Shown: positions 14,890 to 27,554, numbered from the stretch's first letter. The stretch is DNA of 28,814 nucleotides from CAYLMM01 sp964384825 (GCA_964384825.1 CAYLMM010000036.1:1-28814), one strand, 5' to 3'. Notes: generated by a model not told the origin, from the sequence alone. Made by a program: numbers and translations.

Positions 14890-15905
14890 ACACGCCGGTC
14901 CTGAGCGTCGTGCTGGTCGTCTGCCTGATGGCGAGCGCTTTCTATTCCGGCGCCGAGACCGGCCTGATGAGCGTCAGCCGCATCCGCCTGCGCCGGCTGC
15001 ACCGCGGCGGCGACGGTAGGATCAAGCGCCTCGGCGCGATGCTGTCGCGCATCGAGGATCCGATCCTGACCTGCCTGATCGGCAACAACCTGTTCAACGT
15101 GCTGGGCAGCGCGGTCGTGGCCGCGGTGATGGTCGCGCGTTTCGGCCCCCGCGGCGACATCCTGGCCGCGGCGGTGGTGGCGCCGCTGGTGATCGTCTTC
15201 GGCGAGATCCTGCCGAAGATGATGTTCCGCGAATTCCCCGAAGGGATGACCCTGGCCGTCGCGCGGCCGCTGCGCTGGTCGATGATCCTGTTCGCGCCGC
15301 TGCGCTGGGTGATGCTGGCCTATTCCACCCTGCTGGACCGTCTCCTGCCGGGCGACCGACCGATGGCCAAGGGCGTGCTCGACCGCAAGCGGCTGGTGTC
15401 GCTGCTGCGGACCCATGCCGCCGCCGGCCGCGACCGGACCTTCACCGAGCATCTGGAGCGCAGCCTCGATCTGGCGACGCTCAGTTTGACGGGGATCATG
15501 ACCCCGGCGTCGCGCGTGGTCAGCCTGGCCATCGACGCGACTCCCGAGCAATGCCGGGAGATGGCCGCCGCGTCCGGCTTCAGCCGGCTGCCGGTGCGCG
15601 ACCGCGGCGAAAGGCTGATCGGCTGGGTGCTGGTGCGCGATCTTCTGCTGAACGAACTGCCCGCCGGCCGCCCGGCCCCGCCGGCGCTGCTGCGGGACTG
15701 CGCGCTGGTCGATCAGGACATGTCGCCATGGGCCCTGCTCGACGAGCTGCGCTGGCAGCAGCAGCAGATGGCGATCGTTGTCGACGGCGAGGGCGAGCCG
15801 CGGGGGCTGGTGACCCTGGAGGACCTGCTGGAGGTGCTCGTCGGCCACATCGAGGACGAGCACGACCGGCCGCTGATGCCCTCGTTCCTCGCCGGACGTC
15901 GTTGA
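14886..15905 (+). CDS. CNNM family protein without the CorC_HlyC domain
   Basis: The protein has 339 residues. The GTG at 14886 overlaps the stop of the previous gene (GTGA) and has GGAGG 7 nt upstream, so translation is probably coupled. The DUF21 domain (AFYSGAETGLMSVSR, FGEILPKM) is followed by two CBS motifs (GIMTPASRVVSLA, GLVTLEDLLEVLVGHIEDEHD), and the protein stops there. It is about 75 residues shorter than its neighbour because the C-terminal CorC_HlyC domain is absent. Similar tandem pairs of long and short paralogues suggest a heteromer, since CNNM proteins act as dimers, but this is inference. Ion specificity is unknown. Confidence 0.9.
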   Translation: MNTPVLSVVLVVCLMASAFYSGAETGLMSVSRIRLRRLHRGGDGRIKRLGAMLSRIEDPILTCLIGNNLFNVLGSAVVAAVMVARFGPRGDILAAAVVAPLVIVFGEILPKMMFREFPEGMTLAVARPLRWSMILFAPLRWVMLAYSTLLDRLLPGDRPMAKGVLDRKRLVSLLRTHAAAGRDRTFTEHLERSLDLATLSLTGIMTPASRVVSLAIDATPEQCREMAAASGFSRLPVRDRGERLIGWVLVRDLLLNELPAGRPAPPALLRDCALVDQDMSPWALLDELRWQQQQMAIVVDGEGEPRGLVTLEDLLEVLVGHIEDEHDRPLMPSFLAGRR

Positions 15906-16020
15906 TGCGCCTTGCCTCGGCCGGGCCTATGTCCTAAGAATCCCGAACCGGAACCGCCGGGGCGCGACGCGTGTAACGCGTTCCGGCACGCCGCCCGATC
16001 AGCATCGTACGGAGGTGACG

Positions 16021-16413
16021 ATGAACCAGAACGAACTCACCAAGCATGACCACGTGTTGCTGGGCCTGGTCTTCAGCCTGCAGGCCGGAGCGATGCAGCA
16101 GCTGGGCAAGGTCACCGATCCGGTTTCCGGCGAACTGGCCCGCGATCTCGATTCCGCGCGCACGACCATCGACATCCTGGAGATGCTGAAGGTCAAGTGC
16201 CGTTCCGAAACGCCCGAGCCGGTGCTGCAGGTCCTCGACACCGCGGTGATGGAGCTGCAGATGAACTATCTCGACGAGATGAAGAAGGACCGGGCCGCGG
16301 CGGCGCGGGAGCCGGCCGAAGAACCGGCCGAGAAAGCCGCGGCGCAGGACGGCGAGGATTCCGCCGAGGCTGCGGCCGCGCCGGACGAGAACCCGGACAA
16401 GGAAGATATCTAG
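16021..16413 (+). CDS. DUF1844 domain protein
   Basis: The protein has 130 residues. GGAGG at 16011-16015 sits 5 nt before the ATG at 16021; the in-frame GTG at 16015 overlaps the ribosome site and is rejected. The N-terminal 80 residues form the helical DUF1844 pattern (HDHVLLGLVFSLQAGAMQQLGK, then a DIL-EML helix and an ELQMNYLDEM end). The last 50 residues are an Ala/Glu/Pro-rich, probably disordered tail. The function of DUF1844 is unknown. The stop overlaps the next start by one base, suggesting coupling to the outer-membrane protein gene. No promoter is obvious in 15906-16010. Confidence 0.82.
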   Translation: MNQNELTKHDHVLLGLVFSLQAGAMQQLGKVTDPVSGELARDLDSARTTIDILEMLKVKCRSETPEPVLQVLDTAVMELQMNYLDEMKKDRAAAAREPAEEPAEKAAAQDGEDSAEAAAAPDENPDKEDI

Positions 16414-17984
16414 TGCCGATCAGGATGCTCCCGCGGCGCGGCGCGCCGATCCTGTTCGCGGTCGCGGTCTTGCTGGCGGCCGCGACGGTCCCCGTCATTC
16501 CGGCCGCCCGCGCCCAGGACGCTGCCGACCGCTACGTGACGCCGGTGCTGCCCGTCGATGCGCCCGAGCCGGCTTCGCAGGGGCGTTCGGTCAGGCTGCA
16601 TCGGATGACTTCGGGATTCCTGCCGGCCGACGGCATCCTCTCGGCGGGATTCTCGGCCGACATGTACACCATCGAGTACGGCGAATTCCGCGCGCCGCTG
16701 GACTTCCTCGACGCGGCCTTCGAACTGGAATACGGGCTGTTCCCCTGGCTGCGCTTCCACGGGCGGGTGCCGACCCGCAGCTGGAGCGGGGGCGGGGAGG
16801 AACGTCCCGACGGATCGGGAACCGGCGACGCCGATGTCTCCGCGATCTGGCGGCTGCCCTCGCCGTGGCCGAGTCTCGGCGTGGCTCTCGACGCCGGGGC
16901 GACCCTGCCGACCGGCGACGAGCAGGCCGGTCTCGGCGAAGGCGAGGAGGCCCCGCATCTGACCCTGGCGATCAGCCGGCGATTCTTCGTCGACAGCATC
17001 TATCCGGAGATCCGGCTGCACCTGAACGTCGGGCGGCGCTGGAACCGCGCCGAAGGGGGACGCTTCGCCGGCGCCGGCGGGATCTTCGCGCCCTGGTATC
17101 CCCTCTATCCGGCCGCCGACGACGCCGGCGACAACGATTTCCTGCTGCTCGGCGCCGCGATCGAGATGCGCAAGGGCATCACCTCGCTCTTCGCCGAGTA
17201 CACCGAGGCGCGGCTGGACGACGCGCCCGACGTGGCGGCATCCGAATTCGACCGCAATCTCACCATGGGCCTGCGCTGGGGCCGCGATACCGGCATGGCC
17301 CTGAACGCGGCGGTGGACGTCTCGATCGCGAAGGATGATTTCGGCACGGCGTTCGAGGCCGACTATCCCGACATCGTCTACCGGTTCGGGCTCTCCTACG
17401 CCCTGCCGGTCGGCGGCCGCGACCGCGACCACGACGGCATCCCCGACCGCGAGGACCGCTGCCCGACCGCGCCCGAGGATTTCGACGGTTTCGAGGACGA
17501 GGACGGATGCCCCGAATGGGACAACGACGGCGACGGCGTGCCCGACGCGACCGACCGCGCGCCGCTGCTGCCCGAGGACATCGACGGTTTCCGGGATGAC
17601 GACGGCCTGCCCGATCCCGACAACGACCGCGACGGCATTCCCGACGCGGTCGACAACTGCCCCGACCAGGCCGAGGATTTCGACGGCTACAAGGATCAGG
17701 ACGGCTGCCCCGAGGATTTCCTCGACCGCGACGGCGACGGTGTGGCCGACGAGGACGACGACTGCCCCGACCGGGCCGAGGATTTCGACGGTTTCCAGGA
17801 CGAGGACGGCTGCCCCGAATTGGACAACGACCTCGACGGCATCGCCGACGCCGACGACGCCTGCCCTGATCTGCCCGAGGATTACGACGGGATCGAGGAC
17901 GGGGACGGCTGCCCCGATCCGATGCCGGCGGCGGCCGGCGAAGATGGCGGCGCGGGCGGCGCGGATGACGGCGGCGGGGACTAG
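16413..17984 (+). CDS. Outer-membrane beta-barrel protein with thrombospondin type 3 repeats
   Basis: The protein has 523 residues. The GTG at 16413 overlaps the previous stop by one base and has AAGGAAG 7 nt upstream; an ATG at 16425 is the alternative. A signal peptide ends near ARA-QD (residues 32-36). Residues 40-330 alternate in barrel-like strands (ELEYGLFPWLRFHGRV, LTLAISRRFF, LTMGLRWGRD, YRFGLSYALPV). From 337 to 503 there are five calcium-binding thrombospondin type 3 units, and the tail is Gly/Asp-rich. In many relatives such repeats link a barrel to an OmpA peptidoglycan-binding domain; here no OmpA domain follows. A surface adhesin or structural porin is possible. The function is not known. 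Confidence 0.85.
   Translation: MPIRMLPRRGAPILFAVAVLLAAATVPVIPAARAQDAADRYVTPVLPVDAPEPASQGRSVRLHRMTSGFLPADGILSAGFSADMYTIEYGEFRAPLDFLDAAFELEYGLFPWLRFHGRVPTRSWSGGGEERPDGSGTGDADVSAIWRLPSPWPSLGVALDAGATLPTGDEQAGLGEGEEAPHLTLAISRRFFVDSIYPEIRLHLNVGRRWNRAEGGRFAGAGGIFAPWYPLYPAADDAGDNDFLLLGAAIEMRKGITSLFAEYTEARLDDAPDVAASEFDRNLTMGLRWGRDTGMALNAAVDVSIAKDDFGTAFEADYPDIVYRFGLSYALPVGGRDRDHDGIPDREDRCPTAPEDFDGFEDEDGCPEWDNDGDGVPDATDRAPLLPEDIDGFRDDDGLPDPDNDRDGIPDAVDNCPDQAEDFDGYKDQDGCPEDFLDRDGDGVADEDDDCPDRAEDFDGFQDEDGCPELDNDLDGIADADDACPDLPEDYDGIEDGDGCPDPMPAAAGEDGGAGGADDGGGD
17421..17921 (+). repeat. Five tandem TSP3 coding units of about 100 bp
   Basis: The protein pattern is N-D-x-D-G-[IV]-x-D-x-x-D-x-C-P, then PEDFDGFxDEDGCPE, repeated five times with 32-35 residue spacing. 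Unit 2 has lost both cysteines (DRAPLLPEDIDGFRDDDGLPD). The DNA units are similar but not identical, which argues for an old expansion. Confidence 0.85.
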
Positions 17985-18640
17985 CCGGCCGCGCGGACTG
18001 CGGCGATGAAGTCGGCGACCTTGCGCGGATCCAGGCGGCCGTCGGTCCTGACGCCGGAACAGACGTCCGCTCCGTAGGGGCGAACCTTCGCCACGGCGTC
18101 GGCCACGTTCCCCGGACCGAGCCCTCCGGCCATCCATACCGGAACATCGACCGCCGCTGCGATGCGACGGTCGATTTCGCGATCATGGGTCAGGCCGGTG
18201 CCGCCGAGGGTCCGGCGGGCGGCGTCCGGATTTCCCGAATCGAGCAGCAGGGCGTCGACCTTCTCCGCGGCGGCCGCGGCCTCGGCGATCGACTGCTCGC
18301 CGCGGACGTGGATCACCTGCACCAGGCGTACGCCGGGGATCAGGCCGCGCAATTCGGCCAGCTGATCGTCGGCCACGCGGTCGACCATCTGCACCGTGTC
18401 CACGCCGCAGCGGCGGACCTGGCCGGCGATGTCGCAGGCGGCGATCTCGCTGGTCAGCAGGAAGCGTTGCGCGGAGCCCCGCGTCGCGGCGGCGATATCC
18501 GCGATCAGGCTCTCGGGGATGACGCCGGGTCCGCTGGGCATGGCCGAAACCAGCCCGAGGGCGTCGGCTCCGGCCTCGACGGCGATCGCGGCCTCGGCCG
18601 CGCTCTCGATGCAGCAGATCTTGATCCGCGTCCGGTTCAT
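17981..18640 (-). CDS. Phosphoribosylanthranilate isomerase-like protein (TrpF family)
   Basis: The protein has 219 residues and is a single TIM barrel. It starts IKICCIESAAEA and has GADALGLVSAMPSGPG, LLLDSG, LGGTG-HD and a C-terminal DVCSGVRTDGRLDPRK. The last element is the TrpF phosphate-binding pattern. The N-terminal KICCI replaces the usual KICGIT, and the loop after the GADALG strand lacks the usual SPR. This is a recognised divergent TrpF branch. Its role in tryptophan synthesis is not assured, since no other trp gene is present and it is coupled to mazG by an ATGA overlap. Its stop codon shares the bases CTAG with the convergent barrel gene's stop. Confidence 0.78.
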   Translation of the reverse strand: MNRTRIKICCIESAAEAAIAVEAGADALGLVSAMPSGPGVIPESLIADIAAATRGSAQRFLLTSEIAACDIAGQVRRCGVDTVQMVDRVADDQLAELRGLIPGVRLVQVIHVRGEQSIAEAAAAAEKVDALLLDSGNPDAARRTLGGTGLTHDREIDRRIAAAVDVPVWMAGGLGPGNVADAVAKVRPYGADVCSGVRTDGRLDPRKVADFIAAVRAAG

Positions 18641-19452
18641 CGGGGGGCGTCCCTGTCGGCCGCGAGGCGGCGCTTGGCCCGCTGCCAAGCTTCTTCCAGC
18701 TCGTCCAGCGAGGCGGCGCGCAGTTTCTCCGGCGAGTGGCCGAAGGCGTTTTCGACGTCGTGGAAGCGGTCGCGGAAGCGGGCGTTGGCTTTGCGCAGGG
18801 CCACGTCGGGATGGACGCCCAGCCAGCGCGCCAGGTTCACCGCGGCGAAGATCAGGTCGCCCGCCTCGCTCTCGACGGCCTCGGGGTCGCCGCCCTCGGC
18901 CGCCTCGCGCAATTCCCCGGTCTCCTCGGCCAGCTTCGCCCACACCCCGTCGATCCGCGGCCAGTCGAACCCCACGTGCGAGGCGTCCTTCTGGTAGCGG
19001 TAGGCCTGGTGCAGCGGCGCGGTGCTGGCCGGCAGGTCCTTGAGGGCCGAGTCGCGGTCGGGATCGAGGCCGCGGGCCCGCTTCTCCTGGGCCTTGATCT
19101 CGTTCCAGCGGACCTGGCTCTCGGCCGCGTCGTTGGCCTCGCGGTCGCCGAAGACGTGGGGATGGCGCCGCACGAGCTTCTCGTCGGCCAGCCCGGCCAC
19201 GCGGTCCAGATCGACATCCATCCGTTCGGACAGGATCTCGCAGACGAAGCAGACCATGAACAGCAGGTCGCCCAGCTCTTCGCGGACGTGCTCGGGATCG
19301 TCCTCCAGAGCGGCTTCGAGCAGTTCGGCGGACTCGTCGTTCAGATGGTGGGCGGCCGTCGCCAGGGTCTGCTTGCGGTCCCAGGGACAGCCGCCGGGGG
19401 CGCGCAGGACGTGGATGGTCTCGAGCAGTTTCCGCAGGCGGGGTAAGGTCAT
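18637..19452 (-). CDS. mazG: Nucleoside triphosphate pyrophosphohydrolase MazG
   Basis: The protein has 271 residues and two MazG domains. It hydrolyses (d)NTPs to monophosphate and pyrophosphate, as a housecleaning enzyme. The N-terminal domain has CPWDRKQT, the metal site DESAELLEA and EELGDLLFMV. The C-terminal domain has EETGELREA and ESEAGDLIFA. Length matches E. coli MazG (263). The ATG at 19452 has AGAGGA 7-8 nt upstream. The downstream TrpF-like gene overlaps by 4 nt. No good promoter is seen in the GC-rich 19453-19540. Confidence 0.95.
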   Translation of the reverse strand: MTLPRLRKLLETIHVLRAPGGCPWDRKQTLATAAHHLNDESAELLEAALEDDPEHVREELGDLLFMVCFVCEILSERMDVDLDRVAGLADEKLVRRHPHVFGDREANDAAESQVRWNEIKAQEKRARGLDPDRDSALKDLPASTAPLHQAYRYQKDASHVGFDWPRIDGVWAKLAEETGELREAAEGGDPEAVESEAGDLIFAAVNLARWLGVHPDVALRKANARFRDRFHDVENAFGHSPEKLRAASLDELEEAWQRAKRRLAADRDAPR

Positions 19453-19546
19453 GACGCGTTCCTCTGGGTTGGCGTTGCGCGGGCGGCGGGCCGGACGACG
19501 GACCGGGCGGCGGCGGGCCGCGGGACGGCTCCCACGTTAAATCGCT

Positions 19547-19575
19547 TTTACTTCCAGGCAAAGTGTTGATATCGT
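19547..19575 (+). promoter_or_regulatory. Candidate promoter of uvrA-galE
   Basis: TTTACT at 19547-19552 and TATCGT at 19570-19575 are 17 bp apart in the only AT-rich stretch upstream of uvrA. The start would be near 19582, with a leader of about 41 nt. No clear SOS box is seen. Confidence 0.33.
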
Positions 19576-19622
19576 GTTGGGTCGCCCTCTGGAAGGGGAT
19601 AACGACGTTCGGAGGAATCCCT

Positions 19623-22414
<2,792 letters not shown>

Positions 22415-22415
<1 letters not shown>

Positions 22416-23398
22416 TGAGGATTCTGGTGACCGGAGGGGCCGGCTACATCGGCAGCGTGACCGCCCGTCTGCTCGGAGGACGGGGGCACGAGGTCGAGGT
22501 GCTCGACGATTTCAGCACCGGACACCGCGCGGCCCTGCCGCCCGGCGCCCCCCTGCACGAGGGAAACCTGCTGGACGGCGCTTTCCTGGACCGGGTCTTC
22601 GCGCGTCCCTTCGACGCCGTGGTCCATTTCGCGGCCTTCAGCCTGGTGGCCGAGTCGATGACCGATCCCCTGAAGTACTACCGCAACAACGTGGGCGGGA
22701 CGCTGAACCTGGTCGAGCGGGTGGCCGCCGGCGGGGCGGCGCGCTTCGTCTTCTCGTCGTCGGCCGCGGTCTACGGCGAGCCGCCGACGGTGCCGATCCC
22801 CGAGGACGCCCCGACGCGGCCGGTCAATCCTTACGGGCGGACCAAGCTGGCGATGGAGGGCGCGCTGTCCGACGCGGCCGCGGCGGCCGGGTTCGCGGCC
22901 GTGGCCCTGCGCTATTTCAACGCCGCGGGAGCCGAGGGCGGCCTGGGGGAGGACCACGAGCCCGAAACCCATCTGATCCCGCGGCTGCTGCGTTCGGTGA
23001 TCGATCCCGATGTCTCGTTCCGGATCTTCGGCGACGACTACGACACGCCCGACGGGACCTGCATCCGCGACTACATCCACGTGTCCGATCTGGCCGAAGC
23101 CCACGCCCTGGCGATCGAATGGGCCGGCGCGCCGGGCTTCTCGGCCTTCAATCTGGGCACCGGGACGGGCCGCTCGGTCCGCGAGATCGTCGATGCGGCG
23201 GCCGCGGTCTGCGGCCGGACCCTGGCTCCGCCGGTCGAGCCCCGGCGCGCGGGCGATCCCGCCCGGCTGGTGGCGGCCGGCGACGCGGCCCGGGCCGAAC
23301 TCGGCTGGATCCCCCGGCGCAGCGGCGTGGATTCGATTCTGGCCGACGCCTGGCGCTGGCACGGGGAACATCCCGACGGTTATGGAGATAGGGATTGA
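22415..23398 (+). CDS. galE: UDP-glucose 4-epimerase GalE
   Basis: The protein has 327 residues. The ATG overlaps the uvrA stop (TGATG), with AAAGGAA upstream. The NAD-binding GGAGYIG is at residues 7-13, the catalytic SSSAAVYG and YGRTK form the Ser/Tyr-x3-Lys set, and RYFNAAGA and RDYIHVSDLAEAH are specific to GalE. It interconverts UDP-Glc and UDP-Gal (or the N-acetyl forms) in the cytoplasm, feeding LPS and exopolysaccharide. Linkage to uvrA is probably only transcriptional. Length matches the family. Confidence 0.94.
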
Positions 23399-23463
23399 GC
23401 CTTCTTTGCGGTGGCCGCGGCTGCCGGGTTGGACTACAATCTCATCGGAACGTTTTGAAGATC

Positions 23464-23492
23464 TTGACACCGAGGGGACGGGAGTGTTTTAT
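23464..23492 (+). promoter_or_regulatory. Strong promoter of the tRNA-Phe/tRNA-Thr unit
   Basis: A perfect TTGACA (23464-23469) is followed after 17 bp by TTTTAT (23487-23492). The sequence after it is GC-rich, as in stable-RNA promoters under stringent control. A 14-bp perfect palindrome CCGGCTCGAGCCGG (23503-23516) lies in the short leader before the first tRNA. Confidence 0.68.
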
Positions 23493-23531
23493 TCCCGGAC
23501 CGCCGGCTCGAGCCGGTGACCGCTTTCGGGT

Positions 23532-23607
23532 GCCTGGGTAGCTCAGTTGGTAGAGCACATGACTGAAAATCATGGTGTCGGTGGTTCGACTCCGCCCCCA
23601 GGCACCA
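23532..23607 (+). tRNA. tRNA-Phe (anticodon GAA)
   Basis: The gene is 76 nt with an encoded CCA end. The acceptor GCCTGGG pairs with CCCAGGC, the discriminator is A, the D-arm is GCTCAGTTGGTAGAGC, and the anticodon loop CTGAAAA gives GAA. The T-arm is GGTGG/CCGCC around TTCGACT. It is followed after 17 bp by a second tRNA, so the two are probably processed from one transcript. Confidence 0.97.
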
Positions 23608-23624
23608 CCGCTTCCCGAGACAGG

Positions 23625-23700
23625 GCCGGTGTAGCTCAGCTGGTAGAGCAGCTCACTCGTAATGAGCAGGTCTGCGGTTCGAGTCCGCACACCGGCTCCA
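23625..23700 (+). tRNA. tRNA-Thr (anticodon CGT)
   Basis: The gene is 76 nt with an encoded CCA. The acceptor GCCGGTG pairs with CACCGGC, the discriminator is T, and the anticodon stem GCTCA/TGAGC holds the loop CTCGTAA, so the anticodon is CGT and it reads ACG codons. The T-arm is GCGG-TTCGAGT-CCGC. It is the second member of the Phe-Thr unit. Confidence 0.97.
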
Positions 23701-23797
23701 TCTCTCCTCGGCGTTCACGACACGTTTCCCCGCATCGAGTTTCGAGCCGGCGTCGGCATGCGCCGCAGTCCGTTCCGGAGCCGGAATCAGCGAGAGG

Positions 23798-25144
23798 ATG
23801 GAAATCTTGCCCCTGCGCGTGAGCGTTTCCGGGGTCCGCGGCGTGATCGGCGACGGGCTCGACGCCGTCGCGGTTTCCCGCTGGGCTGCCGCATTCGGCG
23901 CCTGGCTGCCGGCCGGCCCGGTCGTCGTCGGCCGCGACACCCGCCCTTCGGGGCCGATGTTCCTGCAGGCCGTGGCCGCGGCGCTGCGATCCACGGGGCA
24001 CGACGTCCGGGACATCGGCGTCGCCACGACTCCGACCACCGAGATGGCCGTCCAGCAGACCGACGCCGTCGGCGGGATCATCCTCACCGCCAGCCACAAT
24101 CCCCAGCAGTGGAACGCCCTGAAGCTCCTCGACGAGCGGGGCCTGTTCCTGGGGCCGGAGGCCAACGCCCGGGTCCGGGACCTCTTCGAATCGGGCGAGG
24201 GGCACGTGGGATGGGAGGATCTCGGCGGTTTCACCGAGGTTCCCGGAGCCGACGACCGGCATCTGGACGCCCTGCTGGCCCTGCCCTGGCTCGATGCGCC
24301 GGAGATCGCCGCGCGGAAGCTGGTCGCGGTGGTCGACGCGGTCGAGGGGGCCGGCGGCGCCATCGTGCCGCGGCTGCTCGGGAAGCTGGGCGTGACCTGC
24401 GTTCCCCTGCACTGCGGTCTGAGCGGGATGTTCCCCCATCCGCCGGAGCCCACTCCGGCCCATCTCGAGGAACTGGGCGAGGTCGTGCGGACCCACGGGG
24501 CGGATATCGGTTTCGCGGTCGACCCGGACGTCGACCGCCTGGTGCTTTGCGACGCCTCGGGCCGGGTCCTGAACGAGGAGCTGACCCTGGCAGTCGCGGT
24601 CGATTTCCTGCTGGGCCGCGAGCACGGCGGGGTGGTCGTGAACCTCTCGACCACCGGCCTGATCGAGACCGTGGCCGCCGGGCACGGGGCGGCCGTCGCC
24701 CGCACGCCGGTGGGCGAGGCCAACGTGGTGGCGCGGATGCTGGCCGACGGCGCGGTGATCGGCGGCGAGGGCAACGGCGGGGTCATCTACCCCGCGCTGC
24801 ATCCCGGGCGCGACGCCCTGGTCGGCATCGCCATGGTGCTGCAGATGCTGGCCGATCGCGACGCGTCGCTGGCCGACCTGACCGGCGCCTACCCGCCGGT
24901 GGCCATGATCAAGGACAAGTTCCCCCAGACCGGGCCCTTCGCCGCGGCCGCCGTCGGCGCAAAGCTTCTCGCCGGCGGAGGCGAGATCGACGATCGCGAC
25001 GGCGTGCGCTGGACCGGCCCCGGCGGCTGGGTCCACGTGCGGCCCTCGAACACCGAACCCATCATCCGGGTCATCGCCGAGGCCGAGGACGCCGTCGCCG
25101 CCCGTCGGCTCGTGGACCGGGCGCGGGAGTGCTGCGGAGCCTGA
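23798..25144 (+). CDS. glmM: Phosphoglucosamine mutase-type phosphohexomutase
   Basis: The protein has 448 residues. Active-site TASHNP is at 97-102, with phosphoserine Ser99. The magnesium loop DPDVDR is at 242-247, the sugar-binding loop GEGNGG at 323-328, and the phosphate loop RPSNTEP at 415-421. Bacterial GlmM usually has GEQSGH in the sugar loop. GEGNGG is closer to archaeal-type GlmM and some PMM/PGM enzymes, so specificity is open, but glmS lies 28 bp downstream, which favours conversion of glucosamine-6-phosphate to glucosamine-1-phosphate. The AGAGG ribosome site abuts the ATG at 23798 and sits at a better distance from the TTG at 23807, so the true start may be three codons later. 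Confidence 0.85.
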   Translation: MEILPLRVSVSGVRGVIGDGLDAVAVSRWAAAFGAWLPAGPVVVGRDTRPSGPMFLQAVAAALRSTGHDVRDIGVATTPTTEMAVQQTDAVGGIILTASHNPQQWNALKLLDERGLFLGPEANARVRDLFESGEGHVGWEDLGGFTEVPGADDRHLDALLALPWLDAPEIAARKLVAVVDAVEGAGGAIVPRLLGKLGVTCVPLHCGLSGMFPHPPEPTPAHLEELGEVVRTHGADIGFAVDPDVDRLVLCDASGRVLNEELTLAVAVDFLLGREHGGVVVNLSTTGLIETVAAGHGAAVARTPVGEANVVARMLADGAVIGGEGNGGVIYPALHPGRDALVGIAMVLQMLADRDASLADLTGAYPPVAMIKDKFPQTGPFAAAAVGAKLLAGGGEIDDRDGVRWTGPGGWVHVRPSNTEPIIRVIAEAEDAVAARRLVDRARECCGA

Positions 25145-25172
25145 ACCGCCGCGGAACAAGGAAGGATCTGCC

Positions 25173-26996
<1,824 letters not shown>

Positions 26997-27006
26997 TCAG
27001 GGAGAT

Positions 27007-27036
27007 ACGCGGGCCCGCGTCCGGGCGGCGCGGGCC
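27007..27036. terminator. Hairpin between glmS and ridA
   Basis: GGCCCGCG (27012-27019) pairs with CGCGGGCC (27029-27036) around 9 nt, and ACGCGGGCCCGCGT (27007-27020) is itself a perfect palindrome. No T-tract follows, so termination is uncertain. Confidence 0.3.
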
Positions 27037-27069
27037 GTCGCGTGTCCGTCAACCGGAAGGAGCATCCGC

Positions 27070-27453
27070 ATGAGCCGAAAGATCATCGCCACCGACAAGG
27101 CCCCCGCCGCGATCGGTCCCTACAGCCAGGCCGTCGTCGCGGGCGGGCTGTTGCTGACGGCCGGCCAGCTGGGCATGGATCCCGCCACCGGCGAATTCGT
27201 TCCGGGCGGGGTGCAGGCCCAGACGCGCCGCGCCCTGGAGAACGCCGCGGCCATCCTCGCGGACGCCGGGCTGGGCTTCGGCGACGTGATCAAGACGACG
27301 GTCTTCCTGAAGGACATGAACGATTTCGCGGCCATGAACGAGATCTACGCCGAGTTCTTCGCGGTCGAGCCCCCGGCCCGTTCCGCGGTCCAGGTGGCCC
27401 GCCTGCCGAAGGACGGCCTGGTCGAGATCGAGCTGATCGCGGACGCCGGCTAG
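27070..27453 (+). CDS. ridA: RidA family reactive enamine/imine deaminase
   Basis: The protein has 127 residues, the usual length. It hydrolyses 2-aminoacrylate and related enamines, protecting PLP enzymes. The N-terminus has APAAIGPYSQAV and the C-terminus has PPARSAVQVARLPKDGLVEIE, where Arg104 corresponds to the catalytic arginine (Arg105 in E. coli). AAGGAG is 7 nt before the ATG. It stands alone between hairpins; read-through from glmS is possible. Confidence 0.95.
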   Translation: MSRKIIATDKAPAAIGPYSQAVVAGGLLLTAGQLGMDPATGEFVPGGVQAQTRRALENAAAILADAGLGFGDVIKTTVFLKDMNDFAAMNEIYAEFFAVEPPARSAVQVARLPKDGLVEIELIADAG

Positions 27454-27474
27454 GCGCCCGCCGACTTAGATCCG

Positions 27475-27506
27475 CCGCGCGCGGCCCGGAAGCGGACCGC
27501 GCGCGG
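27475..27506 (+). terminator. Probable terminator after ridA
   Basis: CCGCGCGCGG occurs at 27475-27484 and again at 27497-27506. The unit is its own reverse complement, so the two copies pair over 10 bp around a 12-nt loop. A short T-containing stretch (GGATTTCG) follows rather than a run of T. Confidence 0.42.
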
Positions 27507-27507
27507 A

Positions 27508-27537
27508 CTGGATTTCGCGCCCCGTCGGGTCTATCAT
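27508..27537 (+). promoter_or_regulatory. Candidate promoter of selC
   Basis: TATCAT at 27532-27537 matches the -10 consensus at five of six positions and lies 18 nt before the tRNA. The -35 (CTGGAT, 27508-27513, 18-bp spacing) is weak. Confidence 0.35.
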
Positions 27538-27554
27538 GGGGGCGAGTCTCGTGC

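Noticed and set aside
17421..17921. DNA tandem repeat as a possible CRISPR or satellite
   Set aside because: The periodicity is explained by TSP3 protein units within an intact coding frame.
25145..25172. glmS ribozyme
   Set aside because: Only 28 bp separate the mutase gene from glmS, and they hold just the ribosome-binding site.
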